A stretch of DNA of 64,000 nt from Liquidambar formosana (taxonomy: Eukaryota; Streptophyta; Magnoliopsida; Saxifragales; Altingiaceae): assembly GCA_039720395.1 (NCBI GenBank), contig JBBPBK010000112.1:217791-281790 (forward strand), read 5' to 3'. Both the position numbers and the translations under genes were made by a program. The notes under the pieces are model-generated. The model was not told the origin of the DNA and made no database searches. It saw only the letters and a list, made by a program, of their open reading frames with translations. Below are positions 34,160-45,569 of this stretch, piece after piece; the stretch's first letter is position 1; the number at the start of each line of letters is the position of its first letter.

Positions 34160-35856
34160 CCCTCAGTCTCAAGTCTCCACCTTGGTAACAAAGGACGAGC
34201 TCGGCTGTTCCACGTAGGTATCGAATTTGCTTCACCCATGTCCTTCATCTCAAAAGTAGAGGACAGCCACTTCTTAGTGGCGACTATAGACTCCATATCA
34301 TTCCCAGCAAGAAGGACGTCGTCAACATACAAAGAAAGAATAAGGATTTTCCCATTGGACCATTTTAGATATACGCAATGGTCTTGTTCAATCATCTCAA
34401 AACCCACAGAGGTAATAGAATCATGAAATCTAAAATACCACTACCTAGACAACTGCTTGAGGCCATAAATGGAATGTTTGAGATAGCACACTTTGCGCTT
34501 TAGTCCCTTAACCTCAAAACCCATGGGTTGATCCATATAGATCTCTTCGTTTAGTTCTCCATTGAGAAATGAGGTCTTAACATCCATTTAGAAAAGTTCT
34601 AAATCCAATTGTGCAACAATAGCTAGGATAAGGGGAATAGATGCAAACCTCACCACTAGGGAGAATGTATCTTCATAATCAATACCCTCACGTTGGGTAT
34701 AGCCTTTCGTAACAAAGAGTGCCTTATACTTGTCGATTGAACCGTTTGCCTTGCGTTTAATTTTCAAGACCCACTTATTTCTGAGGGTCTTATGCCCAAG
34801 CGGAAGATCAACCAACTCCTAGACCTTATTCTTGCCCATAGAACTCATCTCATCTTACATAGCAATTATCCACTCATCTCTAGCATAAGAAGAAAGTGCT
34901 CCTTTATAAGAAGCTAGCTCATCATCTTCTCTAGGACCACATAGGAAGATATCCTTCTCAATCTCAAAATGACGACAAGGAATATTTCCTCGTTTATTCC
35001 TACACACTTGGGATTCTTGGTCTTGCGGGATAATTTCCTGCAAAACACCCTGCGGGATACTCCCACTGGGTTGAAGTCCACTCTCACTATCTTTAGTGAC
35101 TACAGGATAAGGAACTAATTCCCCACCCTCGCTCGAAGATGGTAAGATGTCTTTACTTTCCTCTATCTCATAAAGGTCAATATCCTTTTTAGTGTCGCCT
35201 ATGCTAGGAAAATCATTCTTTATGAAATCAACATTGCGCGACTCTATTTCTGTCATTCCTCCATTAGGGTGTTCACCATACATTACATAACCTTTTGAGC
35301 TATCGGAATATCGGATAAAAATATGTTTTCTAGCTCTAGGGCCTAATTTCCTATACTTATGGGAGGTATTGTAAAAAAAACCCGCTGAACCCCAAGGGCG
35401 CAAATGCTCCAAATTAGGCTTTTCGCCATGCCATAGCTCATAAGGGGTTGAGGAGACTGACTGAGAAGGCACTCTATTTAAGATGTAGGGAGCAGTCATA
35501 AGTGTGTCCCTCCAAAAGGATATAGGGAGATTAGCTTGCGCCATCATCAATCTAGCCATATCTAGAAGTGTTCTATTCTTTCTCTCTGCTACGCCATTTG
35601 GCTGTGGGGTATCAGGAATAGTGAGTTGCCTGCGTATCTTCTTTTCCTTGCACAATTCCTTAAATTGATTGGAAAGATACTTGCGTCCTCGATCTATCCT
35701 TAGAGCTTTCAAGCTCCTATCTGTCTGATTCTCAACTTCTGCTATAAAGCGTTTGAAACAGTCCAAAGCTTCATATCAATGAGAGATCAGATGGACATAA
35801 CCATATCACGTGTAATCATCAATAAAAGTGAGGAAATAAGAGGCGCTATTTGGGCA
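34160..35856 (-). pseudogene. Ty1/copia pol remnant (integrase to RT), piece Y
   Basis: Read right to left: integrase core end (TRYGYVHLI, then ALRIDRGRKYLSNQFKELC and NGVAERKNRTLLDMARLMM), the integrase C-terminal half (PYELWHGEKPN, SSKGYVMYGEHPNGGMTE), an acidic hinge, the RT start (GHKTLRNKWVLKIKRKANGS, KALFVTKGYTQREGIDYEDT) and the RT active site (ILSLYVDDVLLAGND). RT is followed by a short out-of-place segment and the gypsy insertion point at 34154/34155. About 130 codons between RT and RNase H are missing. Frames are broken between 34815 and 34855, and between 34588 and 34407. These enzymes copy and integrate retrotransposon DNA; this copy cannot. Confidence 0.9.
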
Positions 35857-36547
35857 TGAGGCCCATAAAGACAAACCTGTGAGGCCGGCCAGTGGGCTGG
35901 GCCAGAGCGGATAATACCTTGAGGTGAGGGACTAGGCCGCGCATCTAATAATGTAAGAAACAAACTTGCGTAGCCCTTTCCACAATGGAGTTAGAGTACA
36001 TAGCATGTTCAGTAGCTTTTCAGGAGGCAGTTTGGTTGAGGAGGTTCCTATAGAGTTTAGGCATTACAGCTCATGCAAAGGAAGCTGTGGTCATATATTC
36101 AGATAATACATCAGCCCTAGCCTATGTAAAGGATCCTAAGTATCATAGTAGATCCAAACACATTGACATTAGGTTTCACTTCATTTGAGATATGGTTGCG
36201 TGTGGGGAAGTTGTCTTGAGGCATATCTCCACTGGCAGCATAGTTGCTGATCCTTTGACTAAGCCTATTGCCAGAGATGTTTTTACTCGAAAGGTTATGT
36301 AATGTATGGTGAACACCCTAATAGAGGAATGATTGAAATAGAGTCGTGCGATGTTGATTTCATAGAGAATGATTTTCCTAGCATAGGCAACACTAAAAGG
36401 GATATTGACTTTTATGACATAGAGGAAAGTAAGACATCTTACCATCTTCAAGCAAGGGTGGGGAATTAGTTCCTCATCCTATAGTCGTTGAAGATAGTGA
36501 GAGTGGACTTCAACCCAGTGGGAGTATCCTGCAAGGTGTTTTGCAGT
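35857..36547 (+). pseudogene. Inverted copia fragments: LTR-like scrap, RNase H end and integrase-hinge piece
   Basis: About 35860-35945 resembles an LTR or UTR scrap (gggctgggccagagcggat). From about 35965 the plus strand encodes the RNase H C-terminus: VALSTMELEYIACSVAFQEA, AVWLRRFL, VIYSDNTSALAYVKDPKYHS, RSKHIDIRFHF and IVADPLTKPIARDVF. At about 36288 it switches to KGYVMYGEHPNRGMIEIES, a plus-strand copy of the integrase-hinge region present on the minus strand at 35040-35300. Both are reversed relative to the surrounding copia coding strand. Confidence 0.85.
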
Positions 36548-38529
36548 AGTCATAAGTACATCCCCCCAAAAGGATATAGGGAGATTAGCTTGTGCCATCA
36601 TCGATCTGGCCATATCTAGAAGTGTTCTATTTTTTCTCTCCACCACGCCATTTTACTGCGAGTTATCAGGAATACTTAGTTGCCTGCGTATCCCCTTTTC
36701 TTCGTAAAATTCCTTAAATTGATTGGAAAGATACTTGCGTCCTCAATCTGTCCTCAGAGCTTTCAAGCTCCTATCTATCTGATTCTCAACCTCTGCTATA
36801 AAGCAGTTGAAACAATCCAAAGCTTCATATCGATGAGCGATCAGATGGACATAACCATATCGCGTGTAATCACCAATAAAAGTGAGGAAATAAGAGGCGC
36901 CATGACATGCCTTAACATTCATAGGTCCGCAAATGTTTGAGTGAATTAATTCTAATGGTTTAGTAGCTCTTCTAGCCTTACCAAAAGGCTTCCTACATGC
37001 TTTTCTAGCCAAACAAGGCTCACATATAGGTAGGTCAACCTTAGCGAGTGGGCCCAAGAGGCCCGCTCGAGCTAATCTAGTCATCCTATTACATCCTATA
37101 TGTCCAAGTCTAGCATGCCAAGTTACAGAATCTATATTCTTATTAGAATCAGCAGTATATGATAAAGAGTAAACAGAATCATCCAAATCAACTTTATAAA
37201 AATTATTTGATAACAAACCATGTCCAAAAACAATTCCTCCTAAAAGAATATCCAAACCATGACCGCTGAAATTAAAAGAATATCCATCATCTAATAGTGC
37301 TAAAACAGAAAGTAGATTATACTGGATCGCAGGCACATATAACACATCGTGTAGAAGTAAAGTGCACCTCGTGCGCAAATTAAGCTGATAAGAACCAACT
37401 CCAAGAGCTTCTTCACTAGTGCCGTTTCCCATGTAAACTCTATGTGTTCCAGACGGAACGCGGTGATAATCTACGCACCCTACTCGATCTCTCGCTACAT
37501 GCTTGGTTGCTCCTGTGTTACAATCCAATCAGGGAGAGAATGAGCAACTAAAACATGAGAACATACAAAAATGGAGAGAGTATTAGGTGTAGTGGATACC
37601 TGCTTCTGCTCAGTGCAATCACTGGTGAAGTGACCCATCTTGTTACAATTGTAGCACCTCATTTTGGACATATCTTTCTTTCCACCATGCTTGCCATGGC
37701 GCTTGAATTTCTTGTTGCTAGCCCCTTTAGGCGCATTATTGCCAGCCCCTTTAGGTGCATTTCTGCTTGCCCCACCCTGCTTGTACTATTTCCCTTGTCT
37801 ATTGCGCCTAGGCACATTTCCTTGGCACTTGCCACTCTAGGCGATAAGGGTAGCAGCTCGGGTCGCCTCTAAGTGCTCCGCCTCAAGCTCACAATGACGT
37901 GAGATATCTTGGAAGTTCTTAATGTTCTTATTGTGTGTTATGATCTGTTTCATGTGCACCCATGAATCAAGCAGGGAACGGATAACAACTTGCAACTATT
38001 GCTCATCAGTGAGATCATTCTTGGTAGCCTTAAGGTCTCGAATCATACTAGACATCGTCCTCAGATGTTCAGTCATCGAGTGCTTGGGTTCCTTTCTGTA
38101 CATCTCGAACTTTAGAACCAGACTCCTAAGTCTAGTAGTAGATGTACCACCAAAGGCAATTTTCAGCTGTTCCTATATTTCTTTGGCAGTTGGGTAGTTC
38201 TCATACTCCCCAATGAGATCATTATGCATGCAATTCAACATGGTATACTGCGCACAACAATCTTTCTTAAACCAAGCCTGGTTGGTTTCTTGCCTATGGC
38301 AGAGCTCTCCTACTGGTGCCCCATCCTGAAGTTGTGGGGCATCCATGGAGGTGGTCAAGGTATCAATCAGATCTATTTCATTCAAGAGGTAGCTGATTTT
38401 CCTATGCCATATGTCATAATTGGTCCCAACTAGTTTGTCAAGCTGACTTAGTTCAACAGCTAGGTTCTTGGTTGCCATCGCTACATTCAAGAGTTGCGCA
38501 AGGGTTGACATTATTATACACACATCCAT
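36548..38529 (-). pseudogene. Ty1/copia gag-protease-integrase remnant, piece X
   Basis: Gag starts near 38529-38500 (MSTLAQLLNVAMATK, then KLVGTNYDIWHRKISYLLNE). A CCHC zinc knuckle (CYNCNKMGHFTSDC) lies near 37630-37660. The protease region near 37510-37530 reads NTGATKHVARDR: a 1-base deletion removes the catalytic Asp codon and shifts frame. Then follow VYMGNGTSEE and NLLSVLALLDDG, the GAG-pre-integrase zinc motif (WHARLGHIGCNRM and CEPCLARKACRKPFG), and the integrase start, where the first catalytic Asp of the usual SDICGPM reads SNICGPM. The copy ends at 36548 inside the integrase core, duplicating about 35497-35790. Several stops interrupt gag. Confidence 0.9.
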
Positions 38530-40319
38530 TATTTATTCAGAAAACCCAATTGGAAAAACATTATCCCTCCCTACAAATCGAAATCAAAAAATATTGCTAT
38601 TGCTCATAATTATCTCCCAATTATGTAGGTTAGGAGTATATTTTCCAATAGTTTTTCGAACAAATACACATATTACCCACAGTATTATAACAATAATAAT
38701 GATAACATGCTCCACATAAATACACGGATTCCCATATGGAATCATTTGGTAAATATTAGAGCCTATGATAAGAAAATTCCATAGCATAATGTGTGTTGCG
38801 AAAACACATCCCCATACATAATTCCTCCAAAAATAATACATGAATCAATACATTACATTCCCAAAAATCCAAATACAATGGATCTACTGCAATGAATTAA
38901 TAAATGGGGATGCCGCGCCATACATTATGCCTCAAGGAATGTCTTATACACAGAAGGCAAACAAACATAAGCTCTATTATATTTTACCAAAAATCTATCC
39001 ATTTAATCCTATAACTAACATGCTAACACATATTAAGCAAATTGGTCTATTAAATGGATGGTAGGGCCATGCTCAAACAAATAAGGAGTGTGCCAATGGG
39101 TCTCATAAGGCGGGTAAAACGTTGGCGGCAATCTAATTGCGCAACGTAATAACAATAATTAATTACACAAATTAATTAACTTAATTACCACATGTAATTA
39201 ATAGAAGCACAGTTAATCCACGTCGCGTGACTCTCCCGTGACACAAAAATAATCCCACATAGTCTCAAAAGCAAAAATACAACCTCTGGAAATTTTAATT
39301 TTGCATAAAATAATATTATTTAATTTTTCGGTAAAGAAAAATGCTCAAAATATAGTAAAATAAAAAATCCATAAGCTATGGTGGGAGGTGCAGCACACCA
39401 CATAGTAAAATAAGCCCCTAAAAAAATTCACAATTTTCCAGAATGTCAAACACACCCTCACGCGCGCGAGTGGTGTGGTTTTATAATATTTTTTCAATTT
39501 TGTTAATTAGATAAATATTTTCTGGTAATTAAAAAATGAAATAAAAATTACCAAAAAATCAAAAATAAAAAATAAAAAATTCTAGAAAAACTTTGGCCAA
39601 AAATGGCCCCGGGAAGCTCCCCCATGCGCCACATGCGCCACCACCCGCATATGGGTGCGTGCTATTGCGTCAGCATTTTTTTTTTTCATAAATTCCAGAA
39701 CCGTGCCATTCTCTTTGCTAGGCGCATCTAGGCCATGCTCCGACCAAACAGTCACCGTTGGCGACACCGCCGGCACTGTTGGACTCCTCTTGGCTTCGGG
39801 GTTCGGACTACGAGGTCTACCTCTCATGGGGACCCACCATTTGTGCACACGCACTCACTTTCCTCGGGTGAGAGTGGGCTAGCGTATTTCCTGCACTTCA
39901 TCTTCTTCCTTTAAACCAATTCGAACCAGTTTTGAATGTTCATGGGGACAACTTCGCGAGCTCATAACTATCACATACAATATCAGATTTGCGCAAATTT
40001 TATGTCTACGGAAAGCCCACGCGACGTAGTTTAACACTATACCAATTTCCGGCATTAACAATAGGTCTAAGTGCATCAAAAATAAACCCAAAGTTTTGGA
40101 AAAAACATAAATTCCAAAACTAGGGTTTGCGTTTTCTCTCAAAATACACATCCGTTTCTCACGAACTTTTGCGAGCATGTTCCTCACACATAGGAGAACA
40201 CATCCATATAAAAATTTTGGGTTAAAAACCACTTTTGAAAAACTTTTTTAAACGACCCAAAAATTGTATTTTAGAGAGAGAATGCAAACCACGGGACTAT
40301 AGGGCGAATCAACAACCAC
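38530..40319 (-). other. Copia 5' leader, no gene
   Basis: About 1.8 kb between the primer-binding site and gag. It is AT-rich with a short GC-rich part near 39590-39860. The frames seen there (75-118 codons) look accidental. Confidence 0.5.
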
Positions 40320-40333
40320 AGACTCTGATACCA
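40320..40333 (-). other. Primer-binding site of the copia element
   Basis: The minus strand reads TGGTATCAGAGTCT, one base away from the LTR end at 40335. Confidence 0.85.
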
Positions 40334-40334
40334 A

Positions 40335-40837
40335 TGTAAATACATTATATTTACAGCATATAGCACTCAATAATGGGTCCAAGGATGTACCTTAAGAGGA
40401 AAAGACCCAAGGAACTTTGTTGGTCGTTGTTACGAGCCCCATGTAGCTGCTGCACGAATGGTTGCTCCTCCACTGCGAGTCTGACCTCCGTGTATGCTCT
40501 TCAACGTCATGATAGCCGTAGGGATTGCTACTAGAGTCCTCCCACATAATCCACACTACCAAGTCCACTAGGCCAATGATGATCCTATTGAGAGAATACT
40601 AGAGAGAGAAACTATGGAGGCTGCTGTATTATGGAGGCTGCTATATTGTGTTGTCTCAATCACTAAGAGAGACATTCAATATATATGTGCTATTTCAAGT
40701 CTAAACCCTAGCAGGACATGGTTTCCAAGTACAATTAGGAAACCTCATAAAATAGGGCACTTAACCACTTGGGTCCAGCACCCACACATGGGCAGACCAT
40801 GGGTTTGGGTTACAACCTAATGACCCATATATTAACA
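40335..40837 (-). mobile_element. 5' LTR of the rearranged copia element
   Basis: On the minus strand it starts TGTTAATATATGGGTC at 40837 and ends TATTTACA at 40335 (503 bp), directly before the primer-binding site. The right boundary is the less certain one, because AT-rich sequence follows. I found no matching 3' LTR in the window. Confidence 0.7.
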
Positions 40838-41857
40838 TATATATATCTAGATATATTTAGTTATACAAGCACATATATAGCTGATCATTTTTCACCTCCC
40901 TCATCTACCTACGCAATCAGGAACATCCCTCCTTGAGGATTGTCACCAGCAGATCATGGACAGCCTCCACACGAAGTGATCAAAATTTTCATCATGATCC
41001 AGCACGTTGACTCATACACATTTTGGGCTAGCCCCAAACTGGTTCCCACCTCTAGTCAATATGTTGTAGTGTCAGAGGAAAGCTTTGCAATCCTCCATTT
41101 CTCCTTCTCACTTAAGACAAGCAAAAACTACTAGAGCGAAGAAAAGGTATAACATTATGAATTTTATTTACAAATTAAAATTTGACGCATGCATCTCATT
41201 ACTAAAATTTTTATTTAAATCGTGGCATGAAATCCTGAATAAGAAAGAGATGCATGCACAAACCAGGTTGAAATACTAGAAGTCAACTGTTTCACTACTA
41301 ATCTCAATTACTACCTCCTTCTTGCACTAGTATATAATTGTAGCCAATTCAAATGAGGGACCTTCTTGGGGATGCCAACACCTTCACATCTTGCAAAATA
41401 TCTATTTACTACTTAGTGCTGTGAATCTTTGGAAACACCAATGGTATTGACCACCTTTCGTAGCTTACATGTGCTCTAATTGGATAATGCGAGTGAACAG
41501 CATGAGACCAGTCATGGTATGCCAAAAAGGAATTTGAGCATATTGCGGTTATAATAAGCAAGGTCATTAAGCAATATCCTTAAACTTTGATTGACAACAT
41601 ATTGTCTTGTAAATCCATTGGGATTGCTAGGTGATCTCTATGAATTACCTTGCTCATTTTCTTGGCAACTTCTTGGTCACTGTTAATCTCGATCAGTTGC
41701 CACCGCCTTTGTTGGAATGTGCTCTTAGAGGTGGTAAACGGCTTGAGGCCATGCATGTGTTTATAATTCCTTAATAGTCATTTTGTGCAAGGGTAAAACT
41801 ATAAAAAAAGTTGAAGCTCCCATTAATCTATACTATATCTAGATTACAATTGAACTA
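40838..41857. other. Intergenic stretch, no gene seen
   Basis: AT-rich DNA with short frames only (64 codons at most, no domain). No repeat boundary could be fixed. Confidence 0.4.
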
Positions 41858-41962
41858 TCAAGGTCGACATAACAAGTCTCTAGCAGTAGGAAAAACCTCG
41901 TCAATGGCATTCATTAAAGCCAATTCTCTATCTGTGACAATCACATCAGTTAGGCATAATTG
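41858..41962 (-). pseudogene. MULE transposase (FAR1-like) fragment
   Basis: The minus strand reads VIVTDRELALMNAIDEVFPT followed by ARDLLCR. This is the block around the second catalytic Asp of Mutator-like transposases, as also found in domesticated FAR1/FHY3 proteins. About 35 codons remain; it is broken by stops downstream and by the repeat array upstream. Confidence 0.75.
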
Positions 41963-42017
41963 GTAACCATTCAAAACCCAGTTTCTATTCTTCTCTTCAG
42001 AAAAAGAAAAATCCCCC

Positions 42018-42071
<54 letters not shown>

Positions 42072-42330
42072 AACAAACAAAAACTAAATAAATAGAACAA
42101 GCAAATCAATACACATTTCAAGCATAACTAGTAATCCTTTAAAACCCAATTCCCATTTTCTTCAGGAAGCGCATTCCCCCGGCCACCCCCCATGCCCACC
42201 TCCAAAAAAAAAAAAAGTAACCCTTTAAAACCCAACTCCTATTCTCTTTAGAAAAGCACAATGCCCCCAAGAAAGAACCAAACAAGAAGTAGATAAACAA
42301 AGCAAGCAATCTAGTACCCATTTCACAAAA
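41945..42330. repeat. Three diverged direct repeats around a poly-C run
   Basis: The phrase gtaa(c/t)cctttaaaacccaa recurs near 41967, 42131 and 42217. Each copy is followed by a ttctctt(t/c)ag-like stretch, a C-rich part and an A-rich part. Units are about 90-165 bp. Confidence 0.6.
42019..42061. repeat. Poly-C run of 43 bases, followed by poly-A
   Basis: An uninterrupted C homopolymer (CCCCCA precedes it). It is very unusual in an AT-rich plant region. Its true length may be misassembled. Confidence 0.8.
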
Positions 42331-43459
42331 AGAAGATTAGAAGATGATTTGCCAAAAGAAATTTTGGTGAAGTTACTAAGTTTCAAAAGCCAGAAGTTCA
42401 ATATTAATATTGAACTGTAATCTATTTAGTAACACAATTTTCCTATTCTACCACTTAGCATCTCCATTGAACATGAAAAACCATGTCAATGCCCTTACTA
42501 ATAATTAGTCATTTCACGATATTCATAGTATCAGGATTTTAACCTAACACAAAACAATTTTCATAAGTACTCCAACATCACGTTTTGCTTGTATATAATT
42601 TAGCTAATTTTTTTTTCTTTTATGAAGTATATATTTTAGCTACTCATGCACGTAAGGTATACTATTAAATTAAAGAAAAGTCCAATTAGTTATTGAAAAT
42701 GGTGTAGTAATAACTTACAGACAATTCTAACAATAAGGTCAGGTTCAAACATCCATACTACCTTTATAAATGTAGAATCCTCACTAATCCACCTCTTTTT
42801 CTTAAAAATAAAAAATAAAGGAAAAAAGAAATCAATTGACGATTGAAGGTTTATACCTAGGTATAGCAAAATCCAAAACGTACTATTTATTTTCTATGAC
42901 GTGAAAATATGTGTTTGAATTGAAGGTATAGTTATCTTTGTTTCATAGTTACAATTCATCAAATCAGGATTTATGCAACCAGCTAAGGGCGAAAACACAT
43001 GATACTGCAACATAAAAATTGATATCTTTAAACCAGGGTTTTTTTCTTTCTCCTTTTCTTTTAATCAAATGTGTAAGAAATATCAACTAACAATTGAAGG
43101 TTCCTAACCAAAAGTTATATAGAAAAGATGAACCAAACAACATATGAGCTTACGTGATGTCCAAAAGCACAAGTTGGATTAAAACAGTTCCCAGCAAACC
43201 AATACCAGCAGTTCCTGGGATTAAGCCTTGCAATCTCACTACATCATTAATATTAAGAAGATGTTACTCGGAAGAAAATGAAACCTAGCCTAGTAGCTAA
43301 GACAAACCAGAAAATCTAATAAGTAAATCCTTTTCATGCCAAAATCGGCAAACTTGGAGCTAACCAACTGAAGCAAGTCATATGGAGCTAACCAACTAAA
43401 TGGCTAGACCTTTACTTCCAGATCCTAATCAATTCTTATTTCTTAGTCCAGAAAAAAAT
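42331..43459. other. Intergenic stretch, no gene seen
   Basis: AT-rich with no frame of 60 codons or more and no repeat boundary that I can fix. Confidence 0.4.
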
Positions 43460-44230
43460 GGAAAGGATACATAAAATTTTAGCCCTGAATTCCTCTTTGG
43501 TGAAGGCTGAAGTAGGGTTTAGAAGGGCAAGTTAGAAGATAGCTGAGCAATAGCCACAAAAAACTCATAGTTAGTGACAAAGAACAGATCCCACAATTTA
43601 TATCTGAAGTTGATGTTTTACTGAGAGTGAGCCACGCATATGTCGTGGGATTCATTGGGTGTTGCATACACAACGAACACATGATGGTAGTCTACAAGTA
43701 TGTAGAAGATGGAAGAACCTTGTATAGCCTTATTAGAAGTACAAATTAAATGACGTATTAGAAATTCTATAGAGTTTTTGGTTCAGAATTATATTTGATG
43801 TTGCCCAAGCAATGAATTATCTCCATTTCGAAGAGCCTAGGCCGATTCTTTACTTTCATTTAAAGCTATCACATATACTTATAAATCAAGAAGACAAGGC
43901 AATCATAGGAGACTTCGAAATAGCACTTCTACTAGCCAACGGCAAAATTCATCTTATAACTGACATAAAAGGGGAACCAATTATACGGATCCTGAGGTTG
44001 TCAAAACCAATAGATATGGTAGGGCTACTGACATCTACAACTTGACATGATCGTAGTTGAGATACTAATAGGAAACGTAGAGAGTTACAACTTGTATGAT
44101 ATTCTTCAACCGAAGAATCTCAATCTTGAGCAAGAGTTGGAGTTTCGTGAAATCACTTCTCTCGTCATACATTGCTTAGATCCTACCCCTAGGCAGAGGT
44201 TAACAATGCAAACAATAGTTTTGAGTTAAA
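43460..44230 (+). pseudogene. Receptor-like kinase pseudogene, copy 1
   Basis: Fragments of a protein kinase domain appear in order: EFLFGEG-like start (about 43485), a degenerate beta-3 region, SHAYVVGFIGCCIHNEHMMV and VVYKYVEDGRTLYSLI (43625-43730), then FDVAQAMNYLHFEEPRP, FHLKLSHILINQED, IGDFEIALLLANGK and GEPIIRILRLSKP, and finally LVIHCLDPTPRQRLTM before a stop at 44227-44229. The HRD motif reads FHLKLSHILI and DFG reads DFE, so it would not phosphorylate. Frames change several times. Receptor-like kinases of the wall-associated type look closest, but the subfamily is a guess. It is paired with an inverted copy at 44515-45500. Confidence 0.85.
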
Positions 44231-44514
44231 GAAAATTTAGGGATCAAGAAGGAAGACATCACATTTTGAATCGAGTTCAATGGCGTAGTATAATGTTTTT
44301 GAATCTAAAGATAAAAGTCCACTCATTTTAAACCAAGCTAATAAATAAAGAAATACGTTATTTTTTTTTACCAAAACAAGGAAATATTCAACTCTTTTTT
44401 TGGCCAAAAAAAAAAAAAAAAAACATACCCCTATATATATATCAGATTAATTTAAAATCAGTGGACTTTCATCTTCAATTCAAAACAATAATGCTATGCC
44501 GTTGAACTCGATGC

Positions 44515-45500
44515 AATATGTGACATCTTCCTTTTTTATTCCTAAATTTTCTTTAGCTCAAAAACTATTGTTGGCATTGTTGACCACTACTATGGGATAG
44601 AATCTAAGCAATGTTTGGTGAGATCAGTGATTTCATAAAATTGCAACTCTTGTTGAAGGTCAAGATTCTTAGGTTGAAGAATCTTATACAATTTTTTAGT
44701 CTCTACTTTTCCCGTGAGTATCTCAACCACAATCATGCCAAAGTTGTACACGTCAAAAGCCCTATCATATTGGTTTTGACAACATCAAGCTCCATATATA
44801 TGGTTCCCCTTTCATGTCAGTTGTGAGATGACTTCTGTTATTGGCCAGTAGATTAGCAATTCCCAAATCTCCAAGGATTGCTTTGTCTTCGTGATTTAGA
44901 AGTATATTTGATGGCAGTCAGGGTGCAAAATCGGCCCAAAGGCTTTTAGATGAAGAAAATTCATTGCTTGGGCAACATCAAAGGTAATTTTGAATCAGAG
45001 ATTCCATGGAATTTTTTATACATCATTTTTACTTCTAATAAGGTCAAACAGGGTTTTTCTATCTGCCACATACTTATAGGCTACCATCGGGGTTGTGCAT
45101 GAAACACCCAATGTGTTCCACAAAATATGCATGCTAACTCTACTAAAATATCAACCTCAGATATAAATTTGGTAGGATCCTTTCTTTGTCATTGACTATG
45201 ATTATTTTGATGGCTACTACTCATCCATCTTCTAACTTGAATTTGTAAAGCCTATCCCAGCCCTGACCAAAGAGCAATTCAAAGCAAAAATTCAGTAGCC
45301 TTTTTCATTTCATCTAGACTAGAAAACAAGAATAAATTAGGAACTTTAAGTAAAGGTCTAGCTTTTAAAGACCAAAGTAATACATTCCCTCCATTCTCTT
45401 CAAAATTTATTCTCCTTGGTTTCTTAATCCTTCTTGATTTCAACTTCTGAAAGACATGCCACAAGATAAGTATTATAACCAACATCAATAAAGTCAAATA
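44515..45500 (-). pseudogene. Receptor-like kinase pseudogene, copy 2 (inverted)
   Basis: The minus strand from 45497 gives a membrane segment (LLMLVIILILWHVFQKLKSR) and then a juxtamembrane part ending SLDEMKKATEFLL. Next come FGQGWDRLYKFKLEDG, a kinase N-lobe (VAIKII, IGCFMHNPDGSL), NILLNHEDKAILGDLGIANL, HLTTDMKGEPY and the C-lobe near 44700-44580. The DFG motif reads DLG. Stops and frameshifts are frequent. It preserves the transmembrane part that copy 1 has lost, so the parent was a membrane receptor kinase. Confidence 0.85.
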
Positions 45501-45569
45501 TGTCTAGGATAGGACCGTACGGCTTATTAGAGCTACATTACCTAAAGAACCCATACAAATATTAGATTA

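Noticed and set aside
41858..42121. Glycine-rich protein
   Set aside because: The glycines are the translation of the poly-C run. Only the MULE piece at the end is meaningful.
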